64,000 bases of DNA from Acanthaster planci. Taxonomy: Eukaryota; Echinodermata; Asteroidea; Valvatida; Acanthasteridae. The notes below the pieces were generated by a model. That model saw only the letters and a program-made list of their open reading frames with translations. It was not told the origin of the DNA and ran no database searches. The stretch is from positions 711,980 to 775,979 of the forward strand of contig NW_019091434.1 in the NCBI RefSeq assembly GCF_001949145.1. Reading direction: 5' to 3'. Numbering within the stretch: the first letter of the stretch is position 1; every line of letters begins with the position of its first letter. Both the position numbers and the translations under genes were made by a program. Positions 13,897 to 26,500 of the stretch are shown in pieces.

Positions 13897-14071
13897 TATC
13901 TGGCTTGCTGACCTTACACGATAACAGATGAACAAAGGAAGGAATTTTGTTTCCTGTCTTTTTATAAAAAATGAAAGATTTCTTAGAATGCGTTCACAGG
14001 CGCGCACACAAAGACTGTATAAAAACAAATACACACGACACTGAATAAAGAACAGCCAACACTGAGACGGT

Positions 14072-14340
14072 GAGATGGGATGTAGAAAGGGGAGGGTCGG
14101 GGAGGGGGAGGTGGGGAGAAAACTAAAAATGGGACCATGGGGAGTGAAAAAGAAAAGGAAGGAGAGGTCTGTAGGTAAGGAAAGTAATGTGCACAGGCCT
14201 AAGGAAGGGAAGGCTGGGGGGGTAGGGAGGGCTTTGAGAGGAAGGAAGGGGTGGGAAGAACCAAGGACAGAAAAGGGATGGTAGAGGCCAGAGAAAAGGA
14301 AGGGGACGGGGCCTCGGCGGAAAGGAAAGAGGAAAGTGGG
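14072..14340 (+). repeat. Polypurine (G/A-rich) tract
   Basis: About 270 bases are overwhelmingly G and A on the + strand, with many GGGGAGG and GGAAGGA runs, starting about 180 bp after the stop codon of RNFT-like copy A. It is low-complexity DNA able in principle to form triplex or G-quadruplex structures. No gene. Confidence 0.8.
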
Positions 14341-14820
14341 GAATAAAACTCAAATCCAACAATCTCAAGACATTGCGACTTAACTGCTGTTCTTGGAAGG
14401 CATTGAGCGAATTTGCCCCAAACACATCGCACATCCCATATAACGGCGGTTGTGGGTGGACGAAATTCTGGAGACAAAACCCTGCTTAGTCGCCTTAACA
14501 TGGCCCCGAAGTTAAGACACACTAGATTTGGTTGCTACTAGTAGCAGTCTCAGTTTGATGAACAAGAATAGATATATAATTAAAAAGGTAAGAAAAAGAA
14601 ATTGTGGATGTGTTTGTATGAATATGTTTGCACAAAACTTGTGAAGGCAGAGTTTTGTATATTGCTTGAGGTATCAGCTGAGAATTCATCAGGACACTAT
14701 AGAAAAATTTAAGGTGCCAGGTGTGGACTGCTTCAATACATTTAGAATATATCTTAGGATACAGCAGGAGAACTGGGGAAGGAACTCTCCCCTCCCCCAT
14801 CTCGCTTGTACAAATATTTC

Positions 14821-15382
14821 GACGTCTAGAGACTAGGTAACGAATGGGAACCAGTCTAGCACATTTGTTAAAGGAACCTTTCCATAGACATTTTCTCGGG
14901 GTGTCATGTACACGTACATGTATGCGGAAGTGGCAGAGAGTGTTCATGTACACAGTAAATGGTGCGGAACATGTAGGCTCCCAACACCTAATGAGTACCT
15001 GGCTAACGACACTTGGTGATGACAAACACCGGTCTTTTTTATCCACAGACATAATTATAAACGCATGACCGGAAGAGCGCATTCCAAACCGTCATGGACA
15101 TTCTGTGATCTGTGCGGCACCCGATGGGCAAATTAACATTGCGCTATGGTCTTCAAACTGGACAAAGACACAAATGCATGAAGCAAGATATGGGACGGAG
15201 AGCGCCCCCTCCCCATTTTTATGTTGGTTATTGTTTGATCGGAATCGCATGAATTCTTCACAGACAGAGTGTGTATAGGTATTGGACATGTAAAGGGGGT
15301 ACCCCTCCGTCCCATATCTTGTTGGGTAGAACGAAATGCATGAGTAGACTGGTTCCCGTTCCGTACGTAGTCTCCAGACGTC
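14821..15382. repeat. Inverted repeat pair, possible MITE
   Basis: 14821-14858 and the complement of 15345-15382 match at 33 of 38 positions. Inside lies a second inverted pair: CAAGATATGGGACGGAG at 15184-15200 is the exact complement of 15305-15321. The nested arms suggest a degenerate inverted-repeat transposon, or one inserted into another. No transposase frame is seen. Confidence 0.6.
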
Positions 15383-16195
15383 GTACAGACGTCCTGCGAA
15401 CTTATACATGTATGTACTGTACAATCGGCAGAATCCTGCATGGTGTATGTAAAATGAGGAAACGATGCCCACTCAATGAACAAATCAAGCAGGAGCTGAT
15501 AGTGTTTTTTTAACGTGATCTAAAATTTACCACTGATTGGAAATAAATGGCCTTAAAATGATTTATTGACGATAATCATTGAAAATAAATCACCACACTG
15601 TGGTTAATAGAGACTTGGCAAGGACAGGTACTTGTGTTTTATTCGCCTCCCCGCTGAAACGTATTTCATGTTAAAACATTGGTGGCCTGACAAAAACTTA
15701 AATTTCAGCATCCAAATTGACAGGGCAAATCGCACAGTACGGGACCAGTCCAGGGTAGCCGCGTTATTACGGTTCCCTCCATGCCGTTCGCGATCTTAAC
15801 CCCTGGTATTATACAAGTTGGTGAGTTCATTCGGTTGCCACGTGTAAGTCAAACTTCTACGCACGTATATTCACCTCTTTCCACTTAGTTTGTGCGCATG
15901 CGCTGAAATTCGGCAATGTCGTGATCACGTTCTGTTGCTTATTAAAATGGCGAGGCCAGCTAGCAAACAACTGTACCAAAATCATCTGCAGAGATCTTCC
16001 GCATTGTGTAAAAGCTTGCTGAAATTATACCAGAGAAATCAGGCTTCAGATTTCATTTTGTGAAGTGTTTCTTGTTAATCATAAGTGACATATGGCTCTG
16101 TTTAAACTGTCTGGTATAATCGAGATCAATGGTCGTTACAACGGAGCCTTACGGGGACAGACAGAATGAGGATTTTTTATTTCGTTCCCTCAAAT

Positions 16196-16400
16196 NNNNN
16201 NNNNNNNNNNNNNNNNNNNNNNNNNNNNNNNNNNNNNNNNNNNNNNNNNNNNNNNNNNNNNNNNNNNNNNNNNNNNNNNNNNNNNNNNNNNNNNNNNNNN
16301 NNNNNNNNNNNNNNNNNNNNNNNNNNNNNNNNNNNNNNNNNNNNNNNNNNNNNNNNNNNNNNNNNNNNNNNNNNNNNNNNNNNNNNNNNNNNNNNNNNNN
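16196..16400. other. Assembly gap (205 N)
   Basis: A run of unknown bases inside the left tandem-repeat arm of the foldback element. The arm's true length and unit number are therefore unknown. The gap is probably caused by the repeats themselves. Confidence 0.99.
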
Positions 16401-16971
16401 TATTGTTTCGTTCCCCCTTAATATTATTTCGTTCCCTCGTAATACATGATTTCGTTCTCTCGAAATATTGATTTCGTTCTCTCGAAATTTCTTATAGAGC
16501 GTGATTTGTTACATTGTTTTGAACTTGACAATACATCTGTGAATATAATCCAAACATGCTTTGAATTACTATTCGTGTATTCAAAGCTTGATAATTTCCC
16601 ATAATTACACCCTGCAATTTTGGCATTATTTCGTCTTAGTGATATTAATTCCAGTGTTAGTCCAAGACAGTGGAAATGTTATCTCTTAATTTTTGACGTA
16701 CATAAATATATTTCTTATGGGACTTGCTATAGTAACACCACCGTCATTTAAACTTTGCACTTGTAACATCAAATACAAGTTTTTGTTGTAATTAGTGTCA
16801 ACTAGTATAGGGGCCTACTTTGAAATTTCTCATTTGGCAAAGGAATAGACCAAAAATATTTTTGACACTGAAAAAGTCTACATTTCAAGAAGCAATTATT
16901 GTTTTAACTTGTTTTTTAAATCATCCTTGGCATGCATGAATATATTCTCACAACGGGGTGCGGGTGTCCTT

Positions 16972-17240
16972 CACGTGCGTTTCCAGGATTGTGGGGTTTA
17001 ATGGGAGGGGGGGCTCGTGATCAAAAATATTTGAGGATCTTTTGTATTTATATAATTTTTAAGTTATCCATCTTTTGGGAGAAAAAATTACCCCCAAAAT
17101 AAAGCTCCCCCCCAAAAAAATACACCTTAAATAACACTTCTCCTGTATCTTTTTCAATTATTAATTTCATTTTCCCCTTTTATTAAGAAAAATCACAGGG
17201 GGGGGGCTCAAGCCCCCAAGGCCCCCCAGGTGCGCCTCTA
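16972..17240. mobile_element. hAT-like MITE nested in foldback element
   Basis: A 269-bp element flanked by a perfect 8-bp direct repeat GTGTCCTT (16964-16971 and 17241-17248). The ends are imperfect inverted repeats: CACGTGCGTTTCCAGG on the left, and TAGAGGCGCACCTGGG read inward from the right. Such ends resemble the CAGNGGCGGATCCAGG pattern of many hAT MITEs. The interior has G and C runs and AT-rich DNA, with no transposase. Confidence 0.72.
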
Positions 17241-18714
17241 GTGTCCTTTTACTGATTACAAACATTCTGAATGCAAACATCAATAATGCAGTTGAAGTGA
17301 TTTCGGGTTTTGACGCAATTGGTAGACATGCGCCAAGGCTGCTGAGAGACATTACAGACATGTACACTACGGGTTCATTGGTATTATGGCAAAAATGAAG
17401 ATGGAAGCAAGGCTGTCAATTTCAAGTCATTGTAAGGATCTCTCGCTTGAGTTGAATGTACAAGTCCAAAGCTGACCCTGCATGTGTCTTGGGGAAAGTG
17501 ATATCCATTTTCACCAATCAATGTACAACACGTCATAAACATCTTTGTCAAATAGATTGTTCTTTCTCGATGTACATTTGTCTTGACATGCATGCTTGAA
17601 TGTGTTCATCAGACATCGGACACAGGCAGTCAATGGTGCCGTACAAATTCTGGTATGTAGTACATAACATCAGGACGACCATTTGGTGAATGGTCATTTC
17701 TTGATGGACGGATGAAGTGTCGATTCCACGTCGTGACTGTATTATCCAGATCACCCTGCAGTAACATACCAAATACGAGTAAATCAAAAGTTAAGATATT
17801 AAAACAATCGTTATCACAGCCAATTTATATTTGCAAAACGACAAACCGAATTCGGTTGCGCAATATAACCCGTGTAGACTCAATGTTGACAAAATATGTT
17901 AGCTTTTGTGTTCTGAGGGGACGAAATCAACATTTCGAGAAAACGAAATGAATATTTCTAGGTGACGAAATCGAAGGAAAGAAATAATAATTCGAGGGAA
18001 CGAAATAATATTTCGAGGGAACGAAATGATTGCGAGGGAACGAAATAATACTTCTCAGCGGGCATTATCAAATGTTAATTAATACACAGTCACGTGACGC
18101 GTTTCGAGCAATAGGGACAGAAAAACTGTCTAAGGTATTTATGGATATGCATTATTGTTAAGCTATGATGATTATGGTTAAAATGTCATCCAGGGATTTT
18201 CAAAACCGTAAAGTGTTTCTTGATGTTCGTTTTTATGAAGTGTATTTTTTAACCGCGCACTTGTACGAAATAATTATCCAAACTGATTCTCAAGAGATGC
18301 ATACTTTCAAGTTTGATTTTATATTTCACAAAACAAACTTCAAAATGTATCTTGAAAAATATTTGTTTCCAAAAACAGAAAGAACGTTTCTGAAGATGGA
18401 TTCCGTTAAGAGTGCGCAATACTCAGCGGAGAATTGTTCTTGTCTCGGTAAAACTTTGATCAAGTCGCGAGAAAATGGTAGTAATAAAGTTGTTCATTTC
18501 ATAAAGCAAGGAAACAGTAACAATCTATAAAAATTGGGCAAGTAGTCAACAAAAAAAGTAATTTTGAAAACATTTTCACTGAGCAAATTTTGAGTTCATC
18601 GACAACCGAGAATTGCACGACAACAGCATCGCAACAATATTCATGATTTTTGATGTCCCTTCATAGCCACCACCATCAGTCTCCTGCGAGAAATAGTCTG
18701 CTCCTATGGTCTGC

Positions 18715-18850
18715 TGTACACGTACCTCGCATGTACATGTACATGTACATGTTCACACGGTGTAGTACCGTATAGGTCATGCATGCACATTGACACACAC
18801 ACGTATATGTACATGTACATGTATTGATGTACGTCAGTACGTACGTGGTT
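18715..18850. repeat. ACATGT microsatellite cluster
   Basis: Two runs of the self-complementary hexamer TACATG, at 18730-18751 and 18805-18823, separated by a CACA-rich stretch and followed by ACGTACGT. Similar short runs occur throughout the window. Confidence 0.85.
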
Positions 18851-19680
18851 GCGCAAACCGTTTTCTGCAGCCTAGGCACAGAGTAAAGAAACATGCTGCA
18901 AGCAAGGTACACTGTTAAAGGTAGGGTATTTTGTGATGTGAGTTTGCCTCTAGATGTTACTTTTTGCCCAGTCCCAAGTTAGGATCACAGTCGTAGTCCT
19001 CACGTCAACAAGTTAGACCAGCTGACCTGAGCTGGCGTCCAACCAGCTGGCTATGATCCTATGTTTTATTCCTCTATATCCACGAAGGAATAAGATCATG
19101 AGACGGCGTACGTAGATGGGAAATCCCAACTTTGGTTGGTGAAAATGCAATTTTAAATCAAATACATCTGTTGAGAAAGAAATTAGGCCTTCTGAAAATT
19201 CACACGACTCTCCAAATCCAAGATGTTTGATGGGCTACAAACACAGCCAATGGCATGCTTCATATTAATGCATCCAACATTTTCAATTGTTGGCAATGCT
19301 TGGTCATTGTTGGTACATGGTGGGTGACAATGCATGACATGTTTTTGAGAAGTTTCTGTCGACTGATTGAAAAGAGTTCCCTACATTACTTGGTACCCAG
19401 TCATGCCGGTACACAACAAACTAGCCCAGGTTGGATGCCAGTCTTCATTTCATCCGTAATGTGGTATGGTCAGGGAGTCCACCTGGGCTAACATTAACAA
19501 CAAACCCTTGGCCAATGAGACTGGTCTGAAAAATCTGAAATGCTTTCTTAGTACATACAGTGAGCCATTGTAAATTCCTCCATGTTTCAATAATGTCTCT
19601 GCTAAATTTGACTTCGTAGGATAAATCTGATGGCCGATAAACCATCGCTAGAAAAACCGGTGATGTCTCTATGTAAATAC

Positions 19681-19706
19681 ATACATGTACATGTACATGT
19701 ATGTGG
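19681..19706. repeat. ACATGT microsatellite
   Basis: About four copies of the palindromic hexamer in one uninterrupted run. No gene nearby within 800 bp. Confidence 0.85.
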
Positions 19707-20530
19707 AACTCATTTCCAGGTGGCAAGCTCACCAGTCATCTCCATGCCAGCATCATTCTTCAGCACCCTAACTTGGACATTATGGTAGCTTGCCTACCTT
19801 TCCTCATGGATATTTTGGCTCCCGCAGAACTACATGTACCTGGTGAGCCCTGAGCTCAGAAGGCAATGACAGTGTCCCACCAGCTACATGTACCTTCAGC
19901 ATGCGACAGAGGTCACCGTAACGGTCACCTTACCCCAAGAAAAAACTGATCTTCGCCCTGAAACATGCATAGGGAACGAGGATGCCCACACATATGCACT
20001 ATACCAGTGAAATATAATATGTGTGACATTTTGCATTTGATTTTACTAGATGTAATGTCACTGTTATTATGTGAACAAGCAATGCTCTGATTGAACCAGA
20101 TGCGATATTCAGACCAACATGTACCCCGACAATTATGGGGGCTCATGGTTCTGTCTCTCTGAGAGGTGGAGAGAGTAGGCAAAGTACCAGTTGACCTTAA
20201 ATTGTTCATTTGCCGTTTTGGGATTTTTTCATTCAGTAAGTGCTAATTTCCCTCCCGTTGTAAGGTGCATGTTTCAATGTGTATGTTTTTTTGTTGCCGG
20301 CGTATTTTACAGGTTCAATGGAATAAACAGTCACCTGTTGATATTGTTGGAGCAATACTGACTGATATTTTACCGCGCTGAGATTCTCACTCAATTTACA
20401 ACATGTAAGACAGTTATTACATAAGACAAGCTAGAACAGATAGCGACTGGACAAATGCAATCTCCAACATGTGAGCTGCTCAAGAAAAGAAAATTTAAAC
20501 AAAAATTGAAAAGGCAACGGCTTGAGCAAC

Positions 20531-23500
20531 ATGGCTTCCGCTGGTGAGCAGCGCCCTCTGACAGATCGTCTGGAAAACGTACTCCAGGGGTTTATCCCCG
20601 GACTGGCGACAATGGAGGACCCGGCCCGCCCTGTTGCTGTGGGGCAGGGACGGGATGCGATAATCATTGACATGCCGGCCGCAACGAGCCCTGCAGAGGA
20701 GAACAGGAACGGGGCCGGCAGTCCCAGTGAGGGGGCCAGTGCTGAAGGTGGGGATGGGGACAACGGGGAGAGGCCAGGGGGTATCCCTGATGGACACTTG
20801 AGGGCGCTCCGACCGCTGATGGAACGCACCCTTCCGTTTGTGCTGATCTTGCTGTTGAAAATCCTGTATGACCATAGGCTGGGTGAGTGACTACCCTGAA
20901 GAATTTTGGGTTTCTGTGTTAGTCTCAAGCCAAGATCCATCAGGGACCATTTTTCAACCGCTACCAGACTACATTTGCCCGGTAACCTTGCATAAAATAT
21001 TCCCTGGGCACCATGCAAAAATTGACCCGTGGCTGACAAATGGTCCCAGAGCGAACTTGGCCTCGGATGCAACTAACAGTAACACATGTCTCAATGTCTG
21101 CCTCAGTAGCAGGTGCGGTCGTACTTTCCATTGACACATTTGTTACTTGACAGCCCTCAGCCCAATTTCCAGTGCTGCTGATCACTCAATTTTATGCTAA
21201 CAGTGGCTCCGCATATTTCAGAGAGACTCTAAGCAGCAAGTGCAGCAAAAGGCGCGCTCACAACAGATGAAAACTTTGCTTAACTCAGGGATGTAACAAT
21301 GGAAATCTATTCTTTATGCGGGCATAAATGTTAGCACAACCCCGCTAAGCACCGCCTTGAAATAGTGCTCACAGTTAGCAAACTTTTATGCTGTTAATAA
21401 GTGCAACTTTTCAGCTAACTCTTAAGTGGTGCTGTGAAATTGGGCCCAGGTTTTCAGAGACCGTGTAAACATTCAGCACCTTTCATCAGACCAGTCTGTT
21501 TCTCGTGATATTTCTTCTCCCTTGGTCAGTCTTGATTCAAAATGTTACAAAAAACTTTTTGGCCCCAAACCTGACTCAAGTTATTTTGCCAATTGAAAAG
21601 TTGTGTAACTCTATCCTGCCTTGTCTACAATGGTATTCTAAAGGAGTCCTCATAGTCTCGAAACTTCAGTCTGTGCTCTCACTGAAAAACATTTCTGGAT
21701 GAATGGATTTGATTATAACATCCAAGCAATTCTTTGGCGTTTGGTATTCCTCAGGTGTACTGGTTCTCATCGGAATGGGAGCAGCCTTTTTCCATTTCAA
21801 CAGCAAAATCAAAGAACAGATTGCTCAGAGGGTATGTGTCTTTGCTGTCCTGTAGTCTTTGTCAATCTCTTACTCGTACACGTACACAGACAATTCACCA
21901 GTGTCATACTGCTCAGGCAATCTAGCAATGAAGTAAGCATTTTAGTGAAGTGTCTGCTCTTAACACAGTGACTGCCGCGCATAATTTCACACGGCGTTCC
22001 CCATTTGCCAAGGGTTGTATGTATGCTCACATATTAACAGGTACTTTTAAGATGTCTATTTGAACAAGAGCATTTTACATATGTATGACCTCCACACTGC
22101 CAGCAGTGTATTTGTTGTGTTCATCAGTGATGCAGGTGTATTCAATTTACATTACAATAGCCTTTCATTTCCTATGAGTATACTTGAAGTGACAGAATCC
22201 GGTTAACCTGTTACTTTGAGTATAATCATAGTTGGCAGTCAACGTGTTAAGTTCTACCATGATCATCATCCCCCTTTGGGGAATGATAATTGCTTAACTT
22301 CTCAACCAAAACATGTGTTAGTTTAGTATTAATAAGTCACTTCCAACAGTGAATCATAAAAGCATGTCAGCCCAAGTTTAGATGGGCAGGTTCTGGAAGC
22401 ATCTCCAACTTGGAAACAATGCACTGTAAATAAACATGTACCTGCAGTACCCATCAGGACTCAACAGAAGGGGCAAATAGAGAGGATGGCAGAGGATTAA
22501 ATATAAAAACATAGTTCAGTGGGTATGACTGTTAGAACCTGTGCTTTTTGTCAGTTTGTTCTCAAATTTTTGAGAACGTTGTGATATTTCTGTGCAAAAA
22601 TGTGAAGGTTTTGTCAGTCCTGAGACAAAAATACCATTTTCAGTTGGTAAATTTGGTGTTTTTCACTAATCCCTTTCTGGTGTGTCATTTCTGACAGGAC
22701 AAGCGGAGCTTGAGGTCACTGCTGTTCATGTTTCTCCTGCTACCTGTAAATGTCGTCTTGGTCTACTATGTTTTTGCAGATCAGCAGCTGCCCAAATGGT
22801 GAATGTAACCAGTTTTCTGGGAGAGATTATACCCAGCCTATTCCAGCAACCTTTGGACCGAGGATTTTATCCGTGCTGCATTTTGACAGCAAGATGTGGC
22901 ACTTGTGAAGATTATTAGATTCATATCAACATTTACTGCATCTGTTTTTAACATTCGAGCTTAATTGAATCAAATTAACCAGCCGTTTTTGTTCTAATTT
23001 GAAATCAAAGGAAAGCAACATATGATGCGGACTTCCTGCATTCGCCCCAGAATACACATGTAATACAGTCTAGACAAATTCGTTGACCATGGCAACACTA
23101 TCACTGGGAGCTCTGTGATGACTGTTGTATGGAGCCATTGCTTCACGACAGCCGCTCCATACGAAATCAGCTCAATGCTTTCTGCCATTGAAAGGGGGCT
23201 GTCCAAAATGCGTTGTGAAATATCCCTGGATTCATCTATTTGGGCTCCTTTGTATTTCACCCTCCCCCCCAAAAAAAGGTTCAAATCACTTCATAATACT
23301 AAATTGTCCTAAAGTTGCAGCCAGAAAACACAAAAAAGCAGTCTAGTTTTCTAAATGTCAACCGGGGCATGTTTCCTTCACTGCTCAAGCCCAAATATCA
23401 AGTGACTCACGTCAGTATTAAGCACAGTTTGACACAGTTTAAAGTGCTAAATATTTGGAGTGGGGACTCGAGGGACTGCTCCCCCTGCACAAAAGTTATC

Positions 23501-26500
23501 CAGCAGGTACGTTCTTGCAGCGGGTTGCTGGAGATGACTGGATGTTACATGTGAATTTCAACTGTCAACTTTGAGAAGATAAATGTACTACTGGCAGCAG
23601 AAGCAGGGTGGCCATGGGGCCAATGGCCTCCCACTTTTTCAACTCATGCCTCCCCTTTTTGCAGAGCCTATAATGGGTGGGGTTTAATGGATTGGCCTAT
23701 TAATGGCGGATACCTGATGGCCTAATAACTGGGCCCCCCCCCTCTTTGAAAAACATTCCTCCGCCGCTGACATGTATTCCAAAGTGAATCATTCTTTCTG
23801 TGCTAAGTACATTGTATGCATATGCCCATATGTTTGTTACATATTCTGGTGGATTTACTCATACTTGTTTCACATATGAAGTGTGGACTTTCCTTTGTTC
23901 CGTGGTTAAGGTAACTTGGGAAAAGTGCTCCCTTTTTGCTCCATTTTCTCCCACTAGGATAACTCCTTTGTTCTGGATTGTTGATAATAATTTCCTGGAC
24001 TGTTCCTCTTCATTTTGTCACAGATAACCCCGACCCCAAAATACCTTTGAAGCTGTTTTTCAGAGAGGGGAAAACATTGTGTGGACATGTGCGAGTCCAC
24101 ACAATGCTATCGCACCCTACATTATGTGGACTTCTTTTATGCAGAGGTCCACACTATGTATGCCGCACTTGCATATGTACCTTTACACTCAAATTAGTAT
24201 TTATCGAAATGATAATTGATCGTTTTTGTTTCTGTTTCAGTTTGATATTCCTAAAACCCAACTTTGAGAAAACAGATTTCTGGACCCTGCTGTGGGTCAT
24301 CGGAATCACTGATTATGTCATCAAGTATATCACCATGGCAACCAAGTGTTTGGTCACTGCTCTTCCAAGAGTTTGCCTGAGCTTCAAAAGAAGGGTAAGC
24401 TTGGAGAAAATAAGGCTTGAGTTTCTTGTCTTCATATGAAGAGTAAAGTCTGAGATACCAAGTTGAATAATTTTATTTGTTGTGGCCATTGTAGACTTCC
24501 TTACCCTTGAAAACATTAAACTGTGTAAGCCTAATAATATACCTTATTTACAAAGAAGCCATTTTTGATCATGTTCCCTGAATCTAGCCAACACAATGTA
24601 CATGTAATATGATAAAAGGGATCGTTCCGGGTTAGTTTGAGTTCCATAATAAAAATAGAAATTGTAAGCCTCGCTTTTAATTCTATATGGTCGATTTGTG
24701 AATAATAATAAAGTAAAAAAATGAATTTTGCAAATGCTGCATGTTGAATTAAGGTCAGGGTAATTTCCATGTGCATTGACTTATCCAGGAAGACAAAGAT
24801 ACATCAAATTAAAACTGAGTCATTTTGGTATAAGGTATAAGAGTTACTTCACAGGGACAGTCTATCCGAGGGATGCTTAAGGAGGCCAGACGCACAGCAC
24901 TCAGTCTAAAAGGTCCCACAAGGCCTGCCGTTAAAGGTCTGGGGCCGGTTAGTTTCTTCACAGGTCGGCTAACCTCTGGGAAGTGAGGGGACGGTGGTGC
25001 TGAGTGTCAGGTCAAATGAGGGGACAAAGACGCTGAGAGTCTGGTCAATCACCTACATCCCGCCCTTTAATTGAATAAAGCCAATTTCATCTTAATCACT
25101 GGTAAACACTTCCTATTCTTTTTTTCCTTTCCAGGGTCGACTCTTCCTGTGCATCGAAAGCATCTCTCAGTTTTACCGGTTCCTAACTCCCGTCCCCATC
25201 TGGATGGCATTCCTGTCAGAGGGCACCGACTCACACTGGTTATTCAGCTATGCGTTGGTCCTTTTATATCTCATGGTCAAGGTATGGGGGAAAAAAAACT
25301 CCTCGGGAAAGAAAATGTGAAATGGAGAACCGTCTTCAGGTTGTCCTTGAAAATTGTCTGGTATAACATTTCTTGAGCACTTTGTGTCAAGCATTCATGT
25401 TAATGTACATTCTTCTTGCTCTGAGATGCTATGATATGTATTTCTTTTAAATGTGGGGTGAACATTTGCATGATAGTTTGCTTTTCTTCTAGAGTTGAGT
25501 CAATTTGAATAATGCACTACTCGAATATTTGACCTTCAGTTTGATGAAATATCCGAATTTTCGGCAGATTGTTGATCAACGAACCATACACAAAATCAGT
25601 TGCAATAACGCACACAATTTTACATTATAATCAATATAATAGCTTCTCACATCTCGGAGTATCTCTAGCCACGATTTAGCAAGATTTAATAGGTGAACAA
25701 TACTTCTTGCCCAGTTGAAAATTTCTATTGCTTTTAAATTGTTAATGAATAATTTACTGTCTGAATCCTTAAAAGATTTCTGTCACTTTTTATTTAAGTC
25801 TGCTTGAAACAAGCCTCCATAGTGCAATTATTCTCATTTAAAACAAAAGAAACTGTTTTCTTTCTTTTCATGAATTTTGCATTTGAATATTCAAATTTGG
25901 AAATTAATATTGGAATATTCGATGATTGAATATTCGATCATTCTGATATTCGGCACAGCCCTATTTTCCTCTCCATTTTCTTTGCAACAGGCCTGTATAA
26001 CATATTCCAAGATGTTCGAGTGTTTTGCAACAGTCAGAAATGTCCTGAAAGATTCAGTAAGTTAAAGGCACTCTTAATGCTTTGCTTTTTGCCTTGTAAA
26101 TTTGGGATGCCCCCAGGTCTTGCCAACAGTTATTCCGAATGACCATGAAAAGCCCTCGGCCATTACTAAGGGATTTGTGTAGTGAACAGTGAACTATAAA
26201 TGATTAGATCTATTGGCAGGCAAGGAAGTACAACCTGTCCAGTCATCTTAACTGCTAGCTCAACTCGGAACAATTTCTTTCTTATTATCAGCAATACGGC
26301 AGCAGGCCTAGCAGCGAGCAGATACAAGTCGTGGGAGAGGCATGTCCTATATGCCAAGATAACTTCAACAATCCAGTTGAGCTACACTGCAAGGTAAGCC
26401 ACAGGGCCAAAATGAACAGCATCTGAAACCTGTCAAAGAATTTCTACACTGTGGCAGTGGAAGGCATTATATTTACTTCGGCCATGCACAGATACATTGT

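Larger units (their letters stand above)
16172..18053. mobile_element. Foldback-type element with TTTCGTTCCCTC repeats
   Basis: The left arm (16172-16195, a gap, then 16401-16485) is made of tandem units of the form ATTTCGTTCCCTCGAAATAT. The right arm (about 17920-18053) carries the same unit in reverse complement, CGAGGGAACGAAATAATA, four to six times. Long inverted arms made of short tandem repeats around a unique middle are the hallmark of foldback elements. The middle is AT-rich and contains a separate MITE at 16972-17240. No coding frame for a transposase is visible. Exact ends and target duplication are not clear. Confidence 0.65.
13897..20530. other. Region between the two RNFT-like genes
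   Basis: No exon is supported in this 6.6-kb stretch. It holds the 3' end of copy A, a polypurine tract, inverted repeats at 14821-15382, a foldback element with an assembly gap (16172-18053) containing a nested MITE, and ACATGT microsatellites near 18.7 and 19.7 kb. Open frames of 100-186 codons seen here overlap the inverted repeats or AT-rich DNA and match no known family. Confidence 0.6.

Noticed and set aside
14522-15082. 186-codon - strand open frame
   Set aside because: Overlaps the inverted repeats at 14821-15382; the frame is a by-product of repeat sequence and matches no protein family I know.
18165-18530. 121-codon + strand open frame
   Set aside because: Low-complexity Lys/Phe-rich translation in AT-rich DNA just outside the foldback element; no family resemblance, no splice or neighbour support.
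23584-23771. Another hAT-like MITE
   Set aside because: CCGCCGCTG-type right end and G/C runs fit, but the left end and 8-bp flanks do not agree.
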